A stretch of 64,000 nucleotides of DNA from contig NZ_CAXUSG020000014.1 of the NCBI RefSeq assembly GCF_964253915.1, positions 53,010 through 117,009 on the forward strand. Direction: 5' to 3'. Below the pieces are notes generated by a model. That model saw nothing but the letters and a program-made list of their open reading frames with translations, made no database searches and was not told where the DNA came from. The first letter of the stretch is position 1. Each line of letters starts with the position of its first letter. Source of the stretch: Metarhizobium sp964253915. Lineage in GTDB: Bacteria; Pseudomonadota; Alphaproteobacteria; Rhizobiales; Rhizobiaceae. The translations under genes were made by a program, and so were the position numbers. Below are positions 50,098 through 60,173 of this stretch, in pieces.

Positions 50098-51135
50098 ATG
50101 AAGAGAGAAGAGTTGGAGGCGCTGCGCGCCAAGGTGAGTTGCGAAGCCGTGCTGGAACGAGCCGGTTACGAAATCGATCTGAAGGAAAGCACGCGACGCG
50201 CCGTCAAATACCGGCGTAGCGGCAGCATTGTCATTGTCACGCATGACGGGCGCGGCTGGTTCGATCCACTCAGCGACGAGAAAGGCGATGTCTTCGGCCT
50301 TGCCATGTTCCTGGAAGAAATTCCATTCCCGTCCGCAACGGACGCGGTCGCGTCAATTGTCGGGTATCAACTCTCCCGGCCGGAATGGAGGTCATCGCGT
50401 TCTTCAGTGCCAGCAAAAGACATTTGCGACCGTTGGCGCAGCCGGCCCACGCCTTCGCCCGGATCCGGTGCCTGGCGCTATCTGTGCTGGGCGCGCTGGA
50501 TCCCGACGGCCATCGCCCGACAGGCTATTCGAGAGGGTGTCCTGCGGGAAGGACCCTTCGGCAGTATGTGGGCGGCCCATGTCGATAGCGAGGGACGCGT
50601 TGTGGGTTGGGAGGAGCGCGGTCCCGACTGGCGTGGCTTTGCCACCGGGGGTTCGAAGGTTCTCTTCCGTTTTGGACCAAGCGATGCCTCTCGTCTCTGC
50701 GTCACAGAAGCCGCGATTGACGCGATGAGCCTTGCGGCGCTCGAGGGTTCGCGCGAGCAAACTCTCTATCTCAGCACTGGCGGTGGGTGGTCTCCGGCGA
50801 CAGATGCGGCGCTTGCCGAACTTGCTATGCGGCCGGGGCTTAAAATGGTCGCGGCCACGGATGCCAATTCCCAAGGGGATGTCTATGCAGAACGATTGCT
50901 GGCGCTCGCCGAGGCGTTCGGCTGCGATTGGCAGCGGCTGCGTCCGCCGGCGGAGGATTGGAACGAGGTTCTCCAAAACAGGGAGAGGGAAAAACGGGAA
51001 AGGAAGAGCGAGAAGAACAACGAGGCCTGCCGCATGCGCGCCGGCCGCATCAAGGGAGGCTCCGCCCGGCATGCGCCGGCCCTTGACCCGGCCGGACACG
51101 AGGCCGGCAGCGCGGAAGGGGTCATGAAGGACTGA
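50098..51135 (+). CDS. DUF3991/Toprim-domain protein
   Basis: A 345-residue protein beginning MKREELEALRAKVSCEAVLE. The N-terminal region (GYEIDLKESTRRAVKYRRSG, WFDPLSDEKGDVFGLAMFLE) is the CHC2-like/DUF3991 part; a Toprim domain follows with RLCVTEAAIDAMSLAALEGS (the Glu motif) and KMVAATDANSQGDVYAERLL (an Asp-x-Asp-like motif altered to DAN). Such plasmid primase-like proteins are thought to act on single-stranded DNA after transfer. The start at 50098 is preferred to upstream frames without coding character. The C-terminus is Lys/Arg/Glu-rich. Confidence 0.85.
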   Translation: MKREELEALRAKVSCEAVLERAGYEIDLKESTRRAVKYRRSGSIVIVTHDGRGWFDPLSDEKGDVFGLAMFLEEIPFPSATDAVASIVGYQLSRPEWRSSRSSVPAKDICDRWRSRPTPSPGSGAWRYLCWARWIPTAIARQAIREGVLREGPFGSMWAAHVDSEGRVVGWEERGPDWRGFATGGSKVLFRFGPSDASRLCVTEAAIDAMSLAALEGSREQTLYLSTGGGWSPATDAALAELAMRPGLKMVAATDANSQGDVYAERLLALAEAFGCDWQRLRPPAEDWNEVLQNREREKRERKSEKNNEACRMRAGRIKGGSARHAPALDPAGHEAGSAEGVMKD

Positions 51136-51200
51136 AGAGAATGGCGAGGTCGAAACGACTTGTGCTGTCTTCGGTCCAGACCCCCGAAAGGATCAAGCTG

Positions 51201-51806
51201 ATGACCTCGATACCCCTTCCCCGCAAAATCTTCCACGGCGTGGCCAGGCGCGCCGACATGTTTCGGATGTTCGACAGGCACACGATGCGCCCCAACCGCT
51301 TTGATGGTGACCAGTCTGCCGTCTACGCCGGCGAATGGTTTGAGATCGATGAAACCTCCTACTCGTACATGCTCGACATTCTGCCACCGCTCTGGATGCG
51401 CGGGTCGGTCTTTGCGATGCGCGAATTCATGACCGGGTCGGTGACCTCGGTGTTTTATGCGATCCGGATCAATGAGGCGGTCCGCTACTTTCACACCTAC
51501 TGCGACCTCTCGGACCCGGACTCTGTGGAGGCGATGCGGACCGCAATCGTTGACCGCGAAGCCCGACCAGCCCGGGCGATGAGCCGGGAAGAACGGCTTG
51601 AGCACATTTGGAGCACGACCTCCCCCGACTATCGGGGCTACGCTGGCACGCGTTGGCCGACGGCGATGCAGGGCCATCGCACGGTGATGCTCTACGGTGG
51701 CAGTGAAGGCACGTTCCTGAAACTGCTCGACACTCTGTCTGACGACGAGATCGCGGCCAAGCTGCCGGTCCATCTACGCCACCTCCCCTCAGCCCTGGCC
51801 GCCTGA
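51201..51806 (+). CDS. DUF1419 protein
   Basis: About 201 residues (MTSIPLPRKIFHGVARRADM, FRMFDRHTMRPNRFDGDQSA, VYAGEWFEIDETSYSYMLDI, LPPLWMRGSVFAMREFMTGS). DUF1419 proteins are frequent in this plasmid module of Rhizobiaceae; their function is unknown. The start at 51201 has AAAGGA nine bases upstream; an in-frame ATG at 51141, 5 bp after the previous stop, would add 20 residues and is also possible. No signal peptide. Confidence 0.88.
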   Translation: MTSIPLPRKIFHGVARRADMFRMFDRHTMRPNRFDGDQSAVYAGEWFEIDETSYSYMLDILPPLWMRGSVFAMREFMTGSVTSVFYAIRINEAVRYFHTYCDLSDPDSVEAMRTAIVDREARPARAMSREERLEHIWSTTSPDYRGYAGTRWPTAMQGHRTVMLYGGSEGTFLKLLDTLSDDEIAAKLPVHLRHLPSALAA

Positions 51807-51895
51807 GCGAGATCATCATTCGCAAACTCCGCGCCGAAAGCGGCCTTTTCCGTGGCCGAGCGATGGCGCACGCCCTCATTTCAAGGAGCTTTCCC

Positions 51896-54800
51896 ATGAG
51901 CAACGATCCCTTTACATCAGACATGTTCGGCTCGAGCGTACTTTCGTCGGGCCTCGGACTTGGCGTGACAGCGTTCGGCGGGTTCTCGCCTGATGCCGCC
52001 AATGACGACGATCCGGATCCCCTGCCGCCAGCACCTGCACCCGCCCTCCCCGTCGCTGCCACGCCTGCCCGGCGCGCGAGGCTTCGGGCAAACTTCTATC
52101 TCGACGGCGACCGCGGGCTGGCCGCCGCCTGGAAGGATCGCGCCCGCGCCAATGTCGCGGCGATCCTTATCGCCGACGGCATTGCCAAGCAGGACCGGCC
52201 GGCGACGGCCAAGGAACAGGCGCAGTTGATCCGCTTCATGGGCTTCGGCGCCGGCGAACTGGCCAACGGTATGTTCCGTCGGCCGGGTGATGTCGATTTC
52301 CGCCAAGGCTGGGACGATATTGGTTCTTCGCTCGAGAGCGCGGTTTGCGAGAGCGATTACGCGTCGCTTGCCCGCTGCACCCAATATGCGCATTTCACGC
52401 CGGAGTTCATCATCAGCGCAATCTGGGCTGGGGTCCAGAAACTGGGCTGGCGCGGCGGCCGGGTGCTGGAACCTGGCATCGGCACGGGGCTGTTCCCTGC
52501 CCTGATGCCGGAGCCCTATCGGGACGCTGCCTATGTGATCGGGATCGAGCTCGATCCGGTCACCACCCGCATCGCCCGCCTGCTTCAGCCGAAGGCGCGG
52601 ATCATCAATGGCGACTTTGCCCGCACCGATCTGGCTTCGATCTACGATCTCGCCATCGGCAATCCACCCTTTTCCGATCGCACCGTCCGCTCGGACCGCG
52701 CCTACCGGTCGCTCGGCCTTCGCCTGCACGACTATTTCATCGCCCGGTCGATTGACCTGTTGAAGCCCGGCGCGCTCGCCGCCTTCGTCACATCGCATGG
52801 CACCATGGACAAGGCCGATACCACGGCACGGGAGCATATCGCGAAATCCGCCGACCTGATCGCGGCAATCCGGCTGCCCGAAGGCAGCTTTCGCCGTGAC
52901 GCCGGCACGGATGTCGTCGTCGACATCCTCTTCTTCCGCAAGCGGAAGCCCGGAGAGCCGGAGGGAAATCAGCTGTGGCTCGATGTCGATGAGATCAGGT
53001 CGGCCACCGACGACGAAGGCGCTATCAGGGTCAATCGCTGGTTTGGTCGGCATCCGGACTTCGTGCTCGGCACACACGCCCTGACCTCCGGCCCGTTCGG
53101 CGAGACCTACACCTGCCGCCCACGCGACGACGAGGATCTCGAAGCCGCCCTTGCCACTGCCATCGAGCTGCTGCCGGCCGATCTCTATGACGGCGAGCCG
53201 ACACCGATCGATATCGATCTGGAGGACGAACTCGGCGAGATCGTCGATCTGCAGCCGAAGGGCGGGATTGTTCGCGAGGGCAGCTTCTTCCTCGACCGGT
53301 CGAAGGGTCTGATACAGATGCTCGACGGATCGGCCGTGCCGGTGACCGTCCGCAAGGGTCGCTCAGGCGATGGAATCCCGGAAAAACACGTTCGGATCAT
53401 CAGCAAGCTGATCCCGATCCGCGATGCAGTGCGCGAGGTCCTGAAGGCGCAGGAAAACGATCGGTCATGGCGCGATCTCCAGGTGCGATTGCGCATCGCC
53501 TGGTCGAGTTTCGTGCGCGATTTCGGGCCGATCAACCACACAGTCGTGTCCGTTCAAGAGGATATCGAGACCGGCGAGGTCAAGGAGACCCATCGACAGC
53601 CGAACCTCGCACCGTTCCGCGACGATCCCGATTGCTGGCTGGTCGCCTCGATCGAGGACTACGATCTGGAGACGGACACGGCAAAACCGGGGCCGATTTT
53701 TTCCGAACGGGTGATTGCTCCGCCGGCCGCACCGACGATTACCTCACCTGCCGATGCGCTCGCCGTCGTGCTGAATGAACGAGGCCACGTCGATATCGAT
53801 CATGTCGCCGAGCTGCTTCACAGCGATCCCGCAGCCGTGGTCGACGAGCTGGGCGAGGCCATCTTCCGTGATCCGGTCGATGGATCGTGGAAGACGGCTG
53901 ACGGATATCTCTCAGGGGCCGTCCGCACAAAGCTTGCGGCCGCGCAGGCAGCGGCCGAGCTCGACCCCGCCTATGAGCGCAATGCCCGCGCCCTGCAGGA
54001 GGTCCAGCCGGCTGATCTCCGGCCATCCGACATCACAGCCCGCCTCGGTGCCCCGTGGATCCCGGCCGCCGATGTCGTGGCCTTCGTCAGGCAAAAGATG
54101 GAGGCAGATATCCGCATCCATCATATGCCGGAACTCGGTTCGTGGACGGTAGAGGCCCGACAGCTCGGTTATACTGCCGCCGGCACGTCTGAATGGGGAA
54201 CCAGCCGCCGACATGCAGGCGATCTGCTCGCGGATGCGCTGAATAGCCGGGTGCCTCAGATCTTCGACGTATTCAAGGATGCGGACGGCGAGCGCCGGGT
54301 GCTCAATGTCGTCGATACCGAAGCCGCGCGCGACAAGCTCCAAAGGATCAAGCAGGCGTTTCAGGACTGGGTCTGGACCGATCCAGATCGCACCGACCGG
54401 CTGGCCCGCGATTACAATGATCGCTTCAACAATATTGCGCCGCGGAAATTCGACGGCTCCCACCTGAAACTCCCTGGCGCCTCTGGCGCCTTTGTTTTGT
54501 ATGGGCACCAGAAACGCGGCATCTGGCGGATCATTGCCGATGGCTCGACCTATCTTGCCCATGCCGTCGGCGCTGGCAAGACGATGACCATGGCGGCTGC
54601 CATCATGGAACAGCGCCGGCTCGGGCTGATTGCCAAGGCCATGCTGGTCGTCCCCGGCCATTGCCTGGCGCAGGCGGCGCGCGAATTTTTAGGCCTTTAT
54701 CCGAATGCCCGCATTCTCGTCGCTGACGAGACCAATTTCATCAAGGACAAGCGGGCTCGCTTCCTATCGCGGGCTGCTACCGCCACCTGGGATGCGATCA

Positions 54801-56986
54801 TCATCACGCATTCGGCGTTCCGCTTCATCGCCGTGCCGTCTGCCTTTGAGCAACAGATGATCCAGGACGAGCTGCAGCTCTACGAAGACCTGATGGCCAA
54901 GGCCGATAGCGAGGACCGCGTTTCGCGCAAGCGGCTCGAGCGGTTGAAGGAAGGACTGCAGGAGCGGCTCGAAGGTCTCGCTACCCGCAAGGATGATCTT
55001 CTCACCATCTCGGAAATCGGCGTCGATCAGATCGTCGTCGACGAGGCGCAGGAATTCCGCAAGCTCTCCTTTGCCACCAACATGTCGACGCTGAAGGGCA
55101 TCGATCCAAATGGCTCGCAGCGCGCTTGGGATCTCTATGTCAAATCCCGCTACATCGAGACGCGGAACCCAGGCCGCGCGCTCGTGCTTGCCTCCGGCAC
55201 GCCGATCACCAATACGCTTGGCGAGATGTTCTCCATCCAGCGCCTGCTCGGTCATGCGGCACTCTCTGAGCGAGGGCTGCACGAGTTCGATGCCTGGGCT
55301 TCCTGCTTCGGCGATACAACTACGGAATTGGAGATCCAGCCATCCGGCAAATATAAGCCTGTCAGCCGCTTTGCGTCGTTCGTGAACGTGCCGGAGCTGA
55401 TCGCCATGTTCCGCTCGTTTGCCGATGTGGTGATGCCTGACGATCTGCGGCAATACGTGAAGGTGCCCAACATCTCGACCGGCCGGCGGCAGATCATGAC
55501 TGCCAAGCCGACGGCACTGTTCAAGACCTATCAGCAAACCCTCGGCAGCAGGATCAAGGCGATCGAGCAGCGTGAGGGTCCCGCCAAGCCCGGCGACGAC
55601 ATACTGCTGTCCGTCATCACTGATGGGCGCCATGCGGCGATCGACCTGCGCTTCGTCATGCCGGCGGCCGACAACGAGGAGAATAACAAGCTCAATCTGC
55701 TCGTCCGCAATGCACATCGGATCTGGAAGGAAACCGGGGAAGCCATCTATCGGCGCCCCGATGGCAAGGATTTTGAGCTACCGGGCGCTGCCCAGATGAT
55801 CTTTTCCGATCTCGGCACGATCAATGTCGAAAAGTCCCGCGGTTTCTCTGCCTATCGCTTTATCCGCGACGAGCTAGTCCGGCTCGGCGTGCCGGCATCG
55901 CAAATCGCCTTCATGCAGGACTACAAGAAGACCGAGGCAAAGCAGCGGCTGTTCGGCGACGTCCGTGCTGGCAAGGTACGGTTCCTCATTGGAAGCTCGG
56001 AGACGATGGGCACCGGGGTCAACGCCCAGCTTCGGCTGAAGGCGCTCCATCACCTGGATGTGCCATGGCTGCCGTCGCAGATCGAGCAACGGGAAGGCCG
56101 GATCGTTCGCCAGGGCAACCAGCACGACGAGGTCGATATCTTCGCCTATGCCACCGAGGGTTCGCTCGATGCCAGCATGTGGCAGAACAACGAGCGTAAG
56201 GCTCGGTTCATTGCCGCGGCCCTGTCGGGAGATACCTCGATCCGGCGGCTCGAAGACGTTGGCGAGGGGGCGGCCAACCAGTTCGCCATGGCCAAGGCGA
56301 TCGCATCCGGCGATGAACGGTTGATGCATAAGGCAGGCTTGGAGGCCGATATCGCACGGCTCGAACGGCTGCGGGCCGCCCATGAGGACGATCAATATGC
56401 CGTACGCCGGCAGATGCGAGATGCAGAGCGCGAAATCCAGGTCTCGACCCGGCGCATCGGGGAAGTCGGCGAGGACATCGCCCGCGTCCGGCCAACCAAA
56501 GGCAATACATTTACGATGACGGTTCTCGGTCAGAACCAGACCGAGCGCAAGGAGGCCGGCCGCGCGTTGATGAAGGAAATCCTGACCTTGCTCCAACTTC
56601 AGCAGGAGGGCGAGGTGCATCTGGCCACGATCGGCGGGTTCGATCTTGTTTACGGGGGCGAGCGCATCGGCAAGGGTGACGGCTATCGTTACGAGACCGT
56701 GCTCCAGCGTACCGGGGCCGATTACGAGATCGACCTTGCGACTACGGTGACGCCCCTTGGCGCGATTTCACGTTTGGAGCATGGGCTTGATGGCTTTGAC
56801 GAGGAGCAGCGCCAATATCGCCGTCGGTTGGAAGAGGCCGAGCGCCGGCTGAATTCGTATCAATCGCGCATCGGTGGTACCTTCCAGTTCGCTGAGGAGC
56901 TTGGCGCGACAAGGAAGCAACTTCGCGAGATCGAGGAAGAACTGGCTGCCTCCGCCATTTCCGAAGCAGACCAGATCGCCGCATGA
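51896..56986 (+). CDS. Giant N6-adenine methylase-helicase fusion (DarB-like)
   Basis: A 1,696-residue protein starting at ATG 51896 behind AAGGAG. Around residues 150-400 is an adenine-specific methyltransferase fold with GRVLEPGIGTGLFPALMPEP (SAM site) and NPPF at 256-259. From about 860 a superfamily-2 helicase follows: Walker A GAGKTMTMAAA with Lys895, DEAQ at 1049-1052, SGTPITNTLGEMFSIQRLLG, and motif VI EQREGRIVRQGN at about 1397-1408. A coiled region ends the protein. This layout recalls DarB of phage P1 and related plasmid antirestriction proteins, which protect incoming DNA. The comparison is by architecture, not alignment. It is the largest gene of the module. Confidence 0.9.
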   Translation: MSNDPFTSDMFGSSVLSSGLGLGVTAFGGFSPDAANDDDPDPLPPAPAPALPVAATPARRARLRANFYLDGDRGLAAAWKDRARANVAAILIADGIAKQDRPATAKEQAQLIRFMGFGAGELANGMFRRPGDVDFRQGWDDIGSSLESAVCESDYASLARCTQYAHFTPEFIISAIWAGVQKLGWRGGRVLEPGIGTGLFPALMPEPYRDAAYVIGIELDPVTTRIARLLQPKARIINGDFARTDLASIYDLAIGNPPFSDRTVRSDRAYRSLGLRLHDYFIARSIDLLKPGALAAFVTSHGTMDKADTTAREHIAKSADLIAAIRLPEGSFRRDAGTDVVVDILFFRKRKPGEPEGNQLWLDVDEIRSATDDEGAIRVNRWFGRHPDFVLGTHALTSGPFGETYTCRPRDDEDLEAALATAIELLPADLYDGEPTPIDIDLEDELGEIVDLQPKGGIVREGSFFLDRSKGLIQMLDGSAVPVTVRKGRSGDGIPEKHVRIISKLIPIRDAVREVLKAQENDRSWRDLQVRLRIAWSSFVRDFGPINHTVVSVQEDIETGEVKETHRQPNLAPFRDDPDCWLVASIEDYDLETDTAKPGPIFSERVIAPPAAPTITSPADALAVVLNERGHVDIDHVAELLHSDPAAVVDELGEAIFRDPVDGSWKTADGYLSGAVRTKLAAAQAAAELDPAYERNARALQEVQPADLRPSDITARLGAPWIPAADVVAFVRQKMEADIRIHHMPELGSWTVEARQLGYTAAGTSEWGTSRRHAGDLLADALNSRVPQIFDVFKDADGERRVLNVVDTEAARDKLQRIKQAFQDWVWTDPDRTDRLARDYNDRFNNIAPRKFDGSHLKLPGASGAFVLYGHQKRGIWRIIADGSTYLAHAVGAGKTMTMAAAIMEQRRLGLIAKAMLVVPGHCLAQAAREFLGLYPNARILVADETNFIKDKRARFLSRAATATWDAIIITHSAFRFIAVPSAFEQQMIQDELQLYEDLMAKADSEDRVSRKRLERLKEGLQERLEGLATRKDDLLTISEIGVDQIVVDEAQEFRKLSFATNMSTLKGIDPNGSQRAWDLYVKSRYIETRNPGRALVLASGTPITNTLGEMFSIQRLLGHAALSERGLHEFDAWASCFGDTTTELEIQPSGKYKPVSRFASFVNVPELIAMFRSFADVVMPDDLRQYVKVPNISTGRRQIMTAKPTALFKTYQQTLGSRIKAIEQREGPAKPGDDILLSVITDGRHAAIDLRFVMPAADNEENNKLNLLVRNAHRIWKETGEAIYRRPDGKDFELPGAAQMIFSDLGTINVEKSRGFSAYRFIRDELVRLGVPASQIAFMQDYKKTEAKQRLFGDVRAGKVRFLIGSSETMGTGVNAQLRLKALHHLDVPWLPSQIEQREGRIVRQGNQHDEVDIFAYATEGSLDASMWQNNERKARFIAAALSGDTSIRRLEDVGEGAANQFAMAKAIASGDERLMHKAGLEADIARLERLRAAHEDDQYAVRRQMRDAEREIQVSTRRIGEVGEDIARVRPTKGNTFTMTVLGQNQTERKEAGRALMKEILTLLQLQQEGEVHLATIGGFDLVYGGERIGKGDGYRYETVLQRTGADYEIDLATTVTPLGAISRLEHGLDGFDEEQRQYRRRLEEAERRLNSYQSRIGGTFQFAEELGATRKQLREIEEELAASAISEADQIAA

Positions 56987-57166
56987 CACACGTAAGCCCA
57001 AGCCGCTCTTGTCGCCTGGGCTCCACCCTCGTCAAGGCTTTGACCAGATGGCAGGCCGATCCTTGAAATCCCTCAACCTCGATAATATTTAAGGACCACT
57101 TCCCGTTCAGATGATGCTCCGCACATGGCGCTTTGCCCATGGCTTTCGACGTCGTCCGGGTTAGAC

Positions 57167-57203
57167 AAAGGGCGCTCCCCCTCGCGGGTCGAGCGCCCTT
57201 TTT
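57167..57203 (+). terminator. Rho-independent terminator after the methylase-helicase gene
   Basis: An 11-bp perfect stem AAAGGGCGCTC/GAGCGCCCTTT (57167-57177 and 57191-57201) followed by a run of T, about 180 bp behind the methylase-helicase stop. It should end the transcript that starts at or before 50098. Confidence 0.85.
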
Positions 57204-57537
57204 GCGTCTATCTATCCAGCTGAGTTTTGCGCGCCCTTTGCACCTTCTGCGTCCGTGGCCCGCCCTTTCAAGAGAGAAACGGAGAAGAAGGAGGAGGGAA
57301 AAACCGATCGCCGATCGGTCCTCCTGCCGACGCAGCTGCTCAACCGCCACCTGCGCTATCCCGGCTACTCGTTCTTCGCAGGGCTGTCAGCTCCGCTTGT
57401 CCTTCGCAGCAGGGATGCTCGGTCGCAGTTGCGTCAGTCCGGCCGTTCGGCGGTCCGGGAGGTGTCTTCGAGAAAAATGAAGACAGGAAGGGCTGGCATG
57501 GCGCCGGTCCGGAATTCTCTAGACAAGGACAAATCCC
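57204..57537. other. Noncoding leader ahead of the ParB-like gene
   Basis: About 335 bp with purine-rich and structured parts and no frame with clear coding character (a 100-residue frame at 57255-57557 is Arg/Lys-rich and unconvincing). It probably holds the promoter and leader of the ParB-like operon; a ribosome-site-like AAGGAC precedes the ATG at 57538. Confidence 0.4.
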
Positions 57538-59283
57538 ATGCAGATCATGAAGGTTGACCCGCGCGCTCTGAAGGAAAACCCCGACCGGATGCGCCAGTCG
57601 AAGTCCTCGCCGCAGGCCGATGCGCTCATGCTGGCGACGATCAAGGCAGTCGGCATCGTCCAGCCGCCGGTGGTCGCGCCGGAAACCGATGGTGGAAACG
57701 GCTACATTATCGACGCCGGGCATCGTCGGGTGCGCCTCGCCATCGCCGCAGGCCTCGAAGAAATCGAAATCCTCGTGGCCGACGCCGCCAACGACAATGG
57801 CGCGATGCGCTCGATGGTCGAGAACAGCGTCCGCGAGCCTCTGAATCCCGTCGATCAATGGCGCGGCATCGAACGGCTCGTTGCTCTCGGCTGGACCGAG
57901 GAAGCGATCGCCGTCGCTCTCGCCCTTCCCGTCCGCCAGATCCGCAAGCTGCGTCTACTCGCCAATGTCCTGCCGGCCATGCTGGAACAGATGGCCTTGG
58001 GCGATATGCCATCCGAGCAACAGTTGCGGGTGATCGCGGCCGCCGGCCAGGTCGACCAGAAGGAGGTCTGGAAGGCGCACAAGCCCAAGAAGGGTGACAC
58101 AGCGCCCTGGTGGCAGATTGCCAATGCCCTGACCAAGAAGCGCATGTACGCCAAGGATGCGAGTTTTGGCGATGATCTGGCTCAAGCCTACGGAATCGAA
58201 TGGGTCGAGGACCTCTTCGCGCCGGCAGACCAGGACGGTCGATACACCACCAATGTCGAGGGCTTTCTCGGCGCCCAGCACGAGTGGATGACGAGCAACC
58301 TGCCGAAGCGCGGCGGGATCGTCGAAGTCAACAGCTGGGGCCAGCCGGAACTGCCGAAGCAGGGATCCCAAGTTTACGGCAAGCCGTCCAAGTCCGACCA
58401 TACGGCGCTCTACCTCGATCGTGACGGCAAGGTCCAGACGGTGCATTACCGCATGCCCGAGGCGGCGAAGCCGAAGGGTGCTGTTGGCGACGGATCGGTC
58501 ACTGGCGGCGATGACGCCGACGCAGTCGTTACGTCGAAAGTCCGGCCAGACGTAACGCAGAAGGGCCACGACATGATCGGCGATTTCCGCACCGATGCCC
58601 TGCACGATGCGCTCGGTCGCGCGCCGATCGAGGATGATATGCTGATGGCGCTGATGGTCCTGGCCTTCGCCGGCCAGAATGTCCGCGTCGACTCCGGTGC
58701 AGACGGGACCTTCTACGGCGGCAAGCGCTTTTCGCGCCATGTCGTGGGCTTGTTTGACGCGCATGGCAAGCTCGCCTTCGATCAGGATACGCTTCGGGTT
58801 GCGGTTCGCTCCGTGCTGATAGATGTGCTTTCTTGCCGTCGGGGCATGTCGAACAGCGGCATGGTCGCGCGCATCGCCGGCGAGGCGATCGGCGCCGACG
58901 CGTTCCTGCCAAACATGGGCTCGGAAGATTTCCTCTTGTGCTTGTCGCGCCCGGCACTGGAAGCCTCTTGCGCTGAGGCATCGATCCAGCCGCGCCCGAA
59001 GGTCCGCGAGACGCGTACAGCGCTCGTCGAGCATTTCGCAACTAAGCACTTTGTCCATCCGTCGGGTCGATTCGCACCGCCCGCTGACGAACTGCTCGAC
59101 TGGATCCAGGCAGGTTCCCCTATGGATGTCATCGGAGCGGGCGACGGCGGACAAGCTGACGACCCAGCTGATGACCAGGGAGAGCAGATCGACGAGGATG
59201 CAGTTCACGATGCTCTGCAGGCTACAGACGTCGCAGCCGATGACGAGCACGACCAAGGCTTCGATCAGAGGGCAGCAGCATGA
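57538..59283 (+). CDS. Solitary ParB/RepB-domain protein of the plasmid module
   Basis: A 581-residue protein. The N-terminal ParB nuclease-like domain shows IIDAGHRRVRLAIAAGLEEI (the GHRR motif) and NSVREPLNPVDQWRGIERLV; a helix-turn-helix follows (LGWTEEAIAVALALPVRQIR). The long remainder is unlike partition ParB proteins and includes APADQDGRYTTNVEGFLGAQ and an acidic C-terminus. No parA and no centromere-like repeats are nearby, so it is unlikely to be the plasmid's partition protein. Such ParB-domain proteins are regular members of conjugative-plasmid leading regions, where related proteins have been linked to SOS inhibition or anti-defence. Its stop overlaps the next start (ATGA). Confidence 0.88.
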   Translation: MQIMKVDPRALKENPDRMRQSKSSPQADALMLATIKAVGIVQPPVVAPETDGGNGYIIDAGHRRVRLAIAAGLEEIEILVADAANDNGAMRSMVENSVREPLNPVDQWRGIERLVALGWTEEAIAVALALPVRQIRKLRLLANVLPAMLEQMALGDMPSEQQLRVIAAAGQVDQKEVWKAHKPKKGDTAPWWQIANALTKKRMYAKDASFGDDLAQAYGIEWVEDLFAPADQDGRYTTNVEGFLGAQHEWMTSNLPKRGGIVEVNSWGQPELPKQGSQVYGKPSKSDHTALYLDRDGKVQTVHYRMPEAAKPKGAVGDGSVTGGDDADAVVTSKVRPDVTQKGHDMIGDFRTDALHDALGRAPIEDDMLMALMVLAFAGQNVRVDSGADGTFYGGKRFSRHVVGLFDAHGKLAFDQDTLRVAVRSVLIDVLSCRRGMSNSGMVARIAGEAIGADAFLPNMGSEDFLLCLSRPALEASCAEASIQPRPKVRETRTALVEHFATKHFVHPSGRFAPPADELLDWIQAGSPMDVIGAGDGGQADDPADDQGEQIDEDAVHDALQATDVAADDEHDQGFDQRAAA

Positions 59284-60173
59284 CCGCCGCCCTCAATTCG
59301 AACATGGCAGCATCCACCCCCGATCTTTCCGGGGTGGAGTTTGCCACCAGCGCGGATGGCTTGCCGGTCGCCCGCATCGGTGATCTGGTCCTTGCCATGA
59401 TCACATCACCCAGCGGCTTTGCGTTCCTTGCGAGCGCCCTCGCGGATCGTCGGCCGCTCGCAGATCTGACGCGCGCCGACTTCATCGGGCATGAAGGTCG
59501 GGTGGCTGAAGAAACCGAATTCCGGGCGCGTGTCGCCGAGACCGCGGGGCATAAGCGCGATCTGGCCAAGCTCAACCGCGTGCAGACCCGCACGCGGGTC
59601 AGCACACCTTGGGGTGGATCGCAGATGGCGGTCATTTATGCCGAAGGCGTCGTCGCGCACATGACGGCCGGCCACGGTGGCTTCCACCTCTCGGCCGACC
59701 GCAATGCCAAAGTCCATTCGCTGCTTCGGAAGGACACCCCTTGGTATGAAGAGGACTGCGAATGGGCGATCGTCGCGATAAGTTTCCCGGACCTGTTCAC
59801 CGCTTACGAGCGGTCGATGGCAGAAAAGACCATCCGCAGTTCCTCGCCCGACGTCTGGGAGAAAATCCATGGCCGCACGCTCGCCGAGGGTGAGAGCTGG
59901 GCCAGGGATCGCCGGGCGTTCGATCAACGCCATGCGGTGGACTACATCGTTATATCGGCAATCTTGTCCGATCAGCGCCCCGGCATGACGGAGGTCGTGG
60001 CGAAGATCGGCGGAGGTCATATCCGCGATGGCGAAGAACGCCGCTTTCTGGTGGCAAGCGACGAATATGCGGGGCGGGGCCGGTTCGGCTTTGTCATCGA
60101 TCTCGCTCGCCACGCTGAATATGACGGGCCGTCTTCCTTCATCGGCTGGCGAGGCCGGGGGGATGGGTCATGA
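59280..60173 (+). CDS. DUF7007-like plasmid protein
   Basis: A 297-residue protein coupled to the ParB-like gene by a 4-bp overlap. A central segment TRVSTPWGGSQMAVIYAEGV followed by VAHMTAGHGGFHLSADRNAK is the recognisable conserved core, with Trp/Tyr/Asp-rich YEEDCEWAIVAISFPDLFTA next. I recall this core as DUF7007, but that label is from memory. No enzyme motif is obvious. Probable role in plasmid establishment by context only. Confidence 0.72.
   Translation: MTAALNSNMAASTPDLSGVEFATSADGLPVARIGDLVLAMITSPSGFAFLASALADRRPLADLTRADFIGHEGRVAEETEFRARVAETAGHKRDLAKLNRVQTRTRVSTPWGGSQMAVIYAEGVVAHMTAGHGGFHLSADRNAKVHSLLRKDTPWYEEDCEWAIVAISFPDLFTAYERSMAEKTIRSSSPDVWEKIHGRTLAEGESWARDRRAFDQRHAVDYIVISAILSDQRPGMTEVVAKIGGGHIRDGEERRFLVASDEYAGRGRFGFVIDLARHAEYDGPSSFIGWRGRGDGS

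Noticed and set aside
51896..56986. Methylase-helicase as part of a restriction or DISARM/BREX-type defence system
   Set aside because: No nuclease, PglZ or other partner genes are present; neighbours are plasmid establishment genes, so anti-restriction is more likely.
57955..59256. A 433-codon minus-strand frame opposite the ParB-like gene
   Set aside because: The plus-strand gene has a clear ParB domain and coupled neighbours; the minus frame is a shadow.
57538..59283. The ParB-like gene as the plasmid partition locus
   Set aside because: There is no parA or centromere repeats beside it, the C-terminal two thirds are atypical, and the context is the ArdC/methylase-helicase module.
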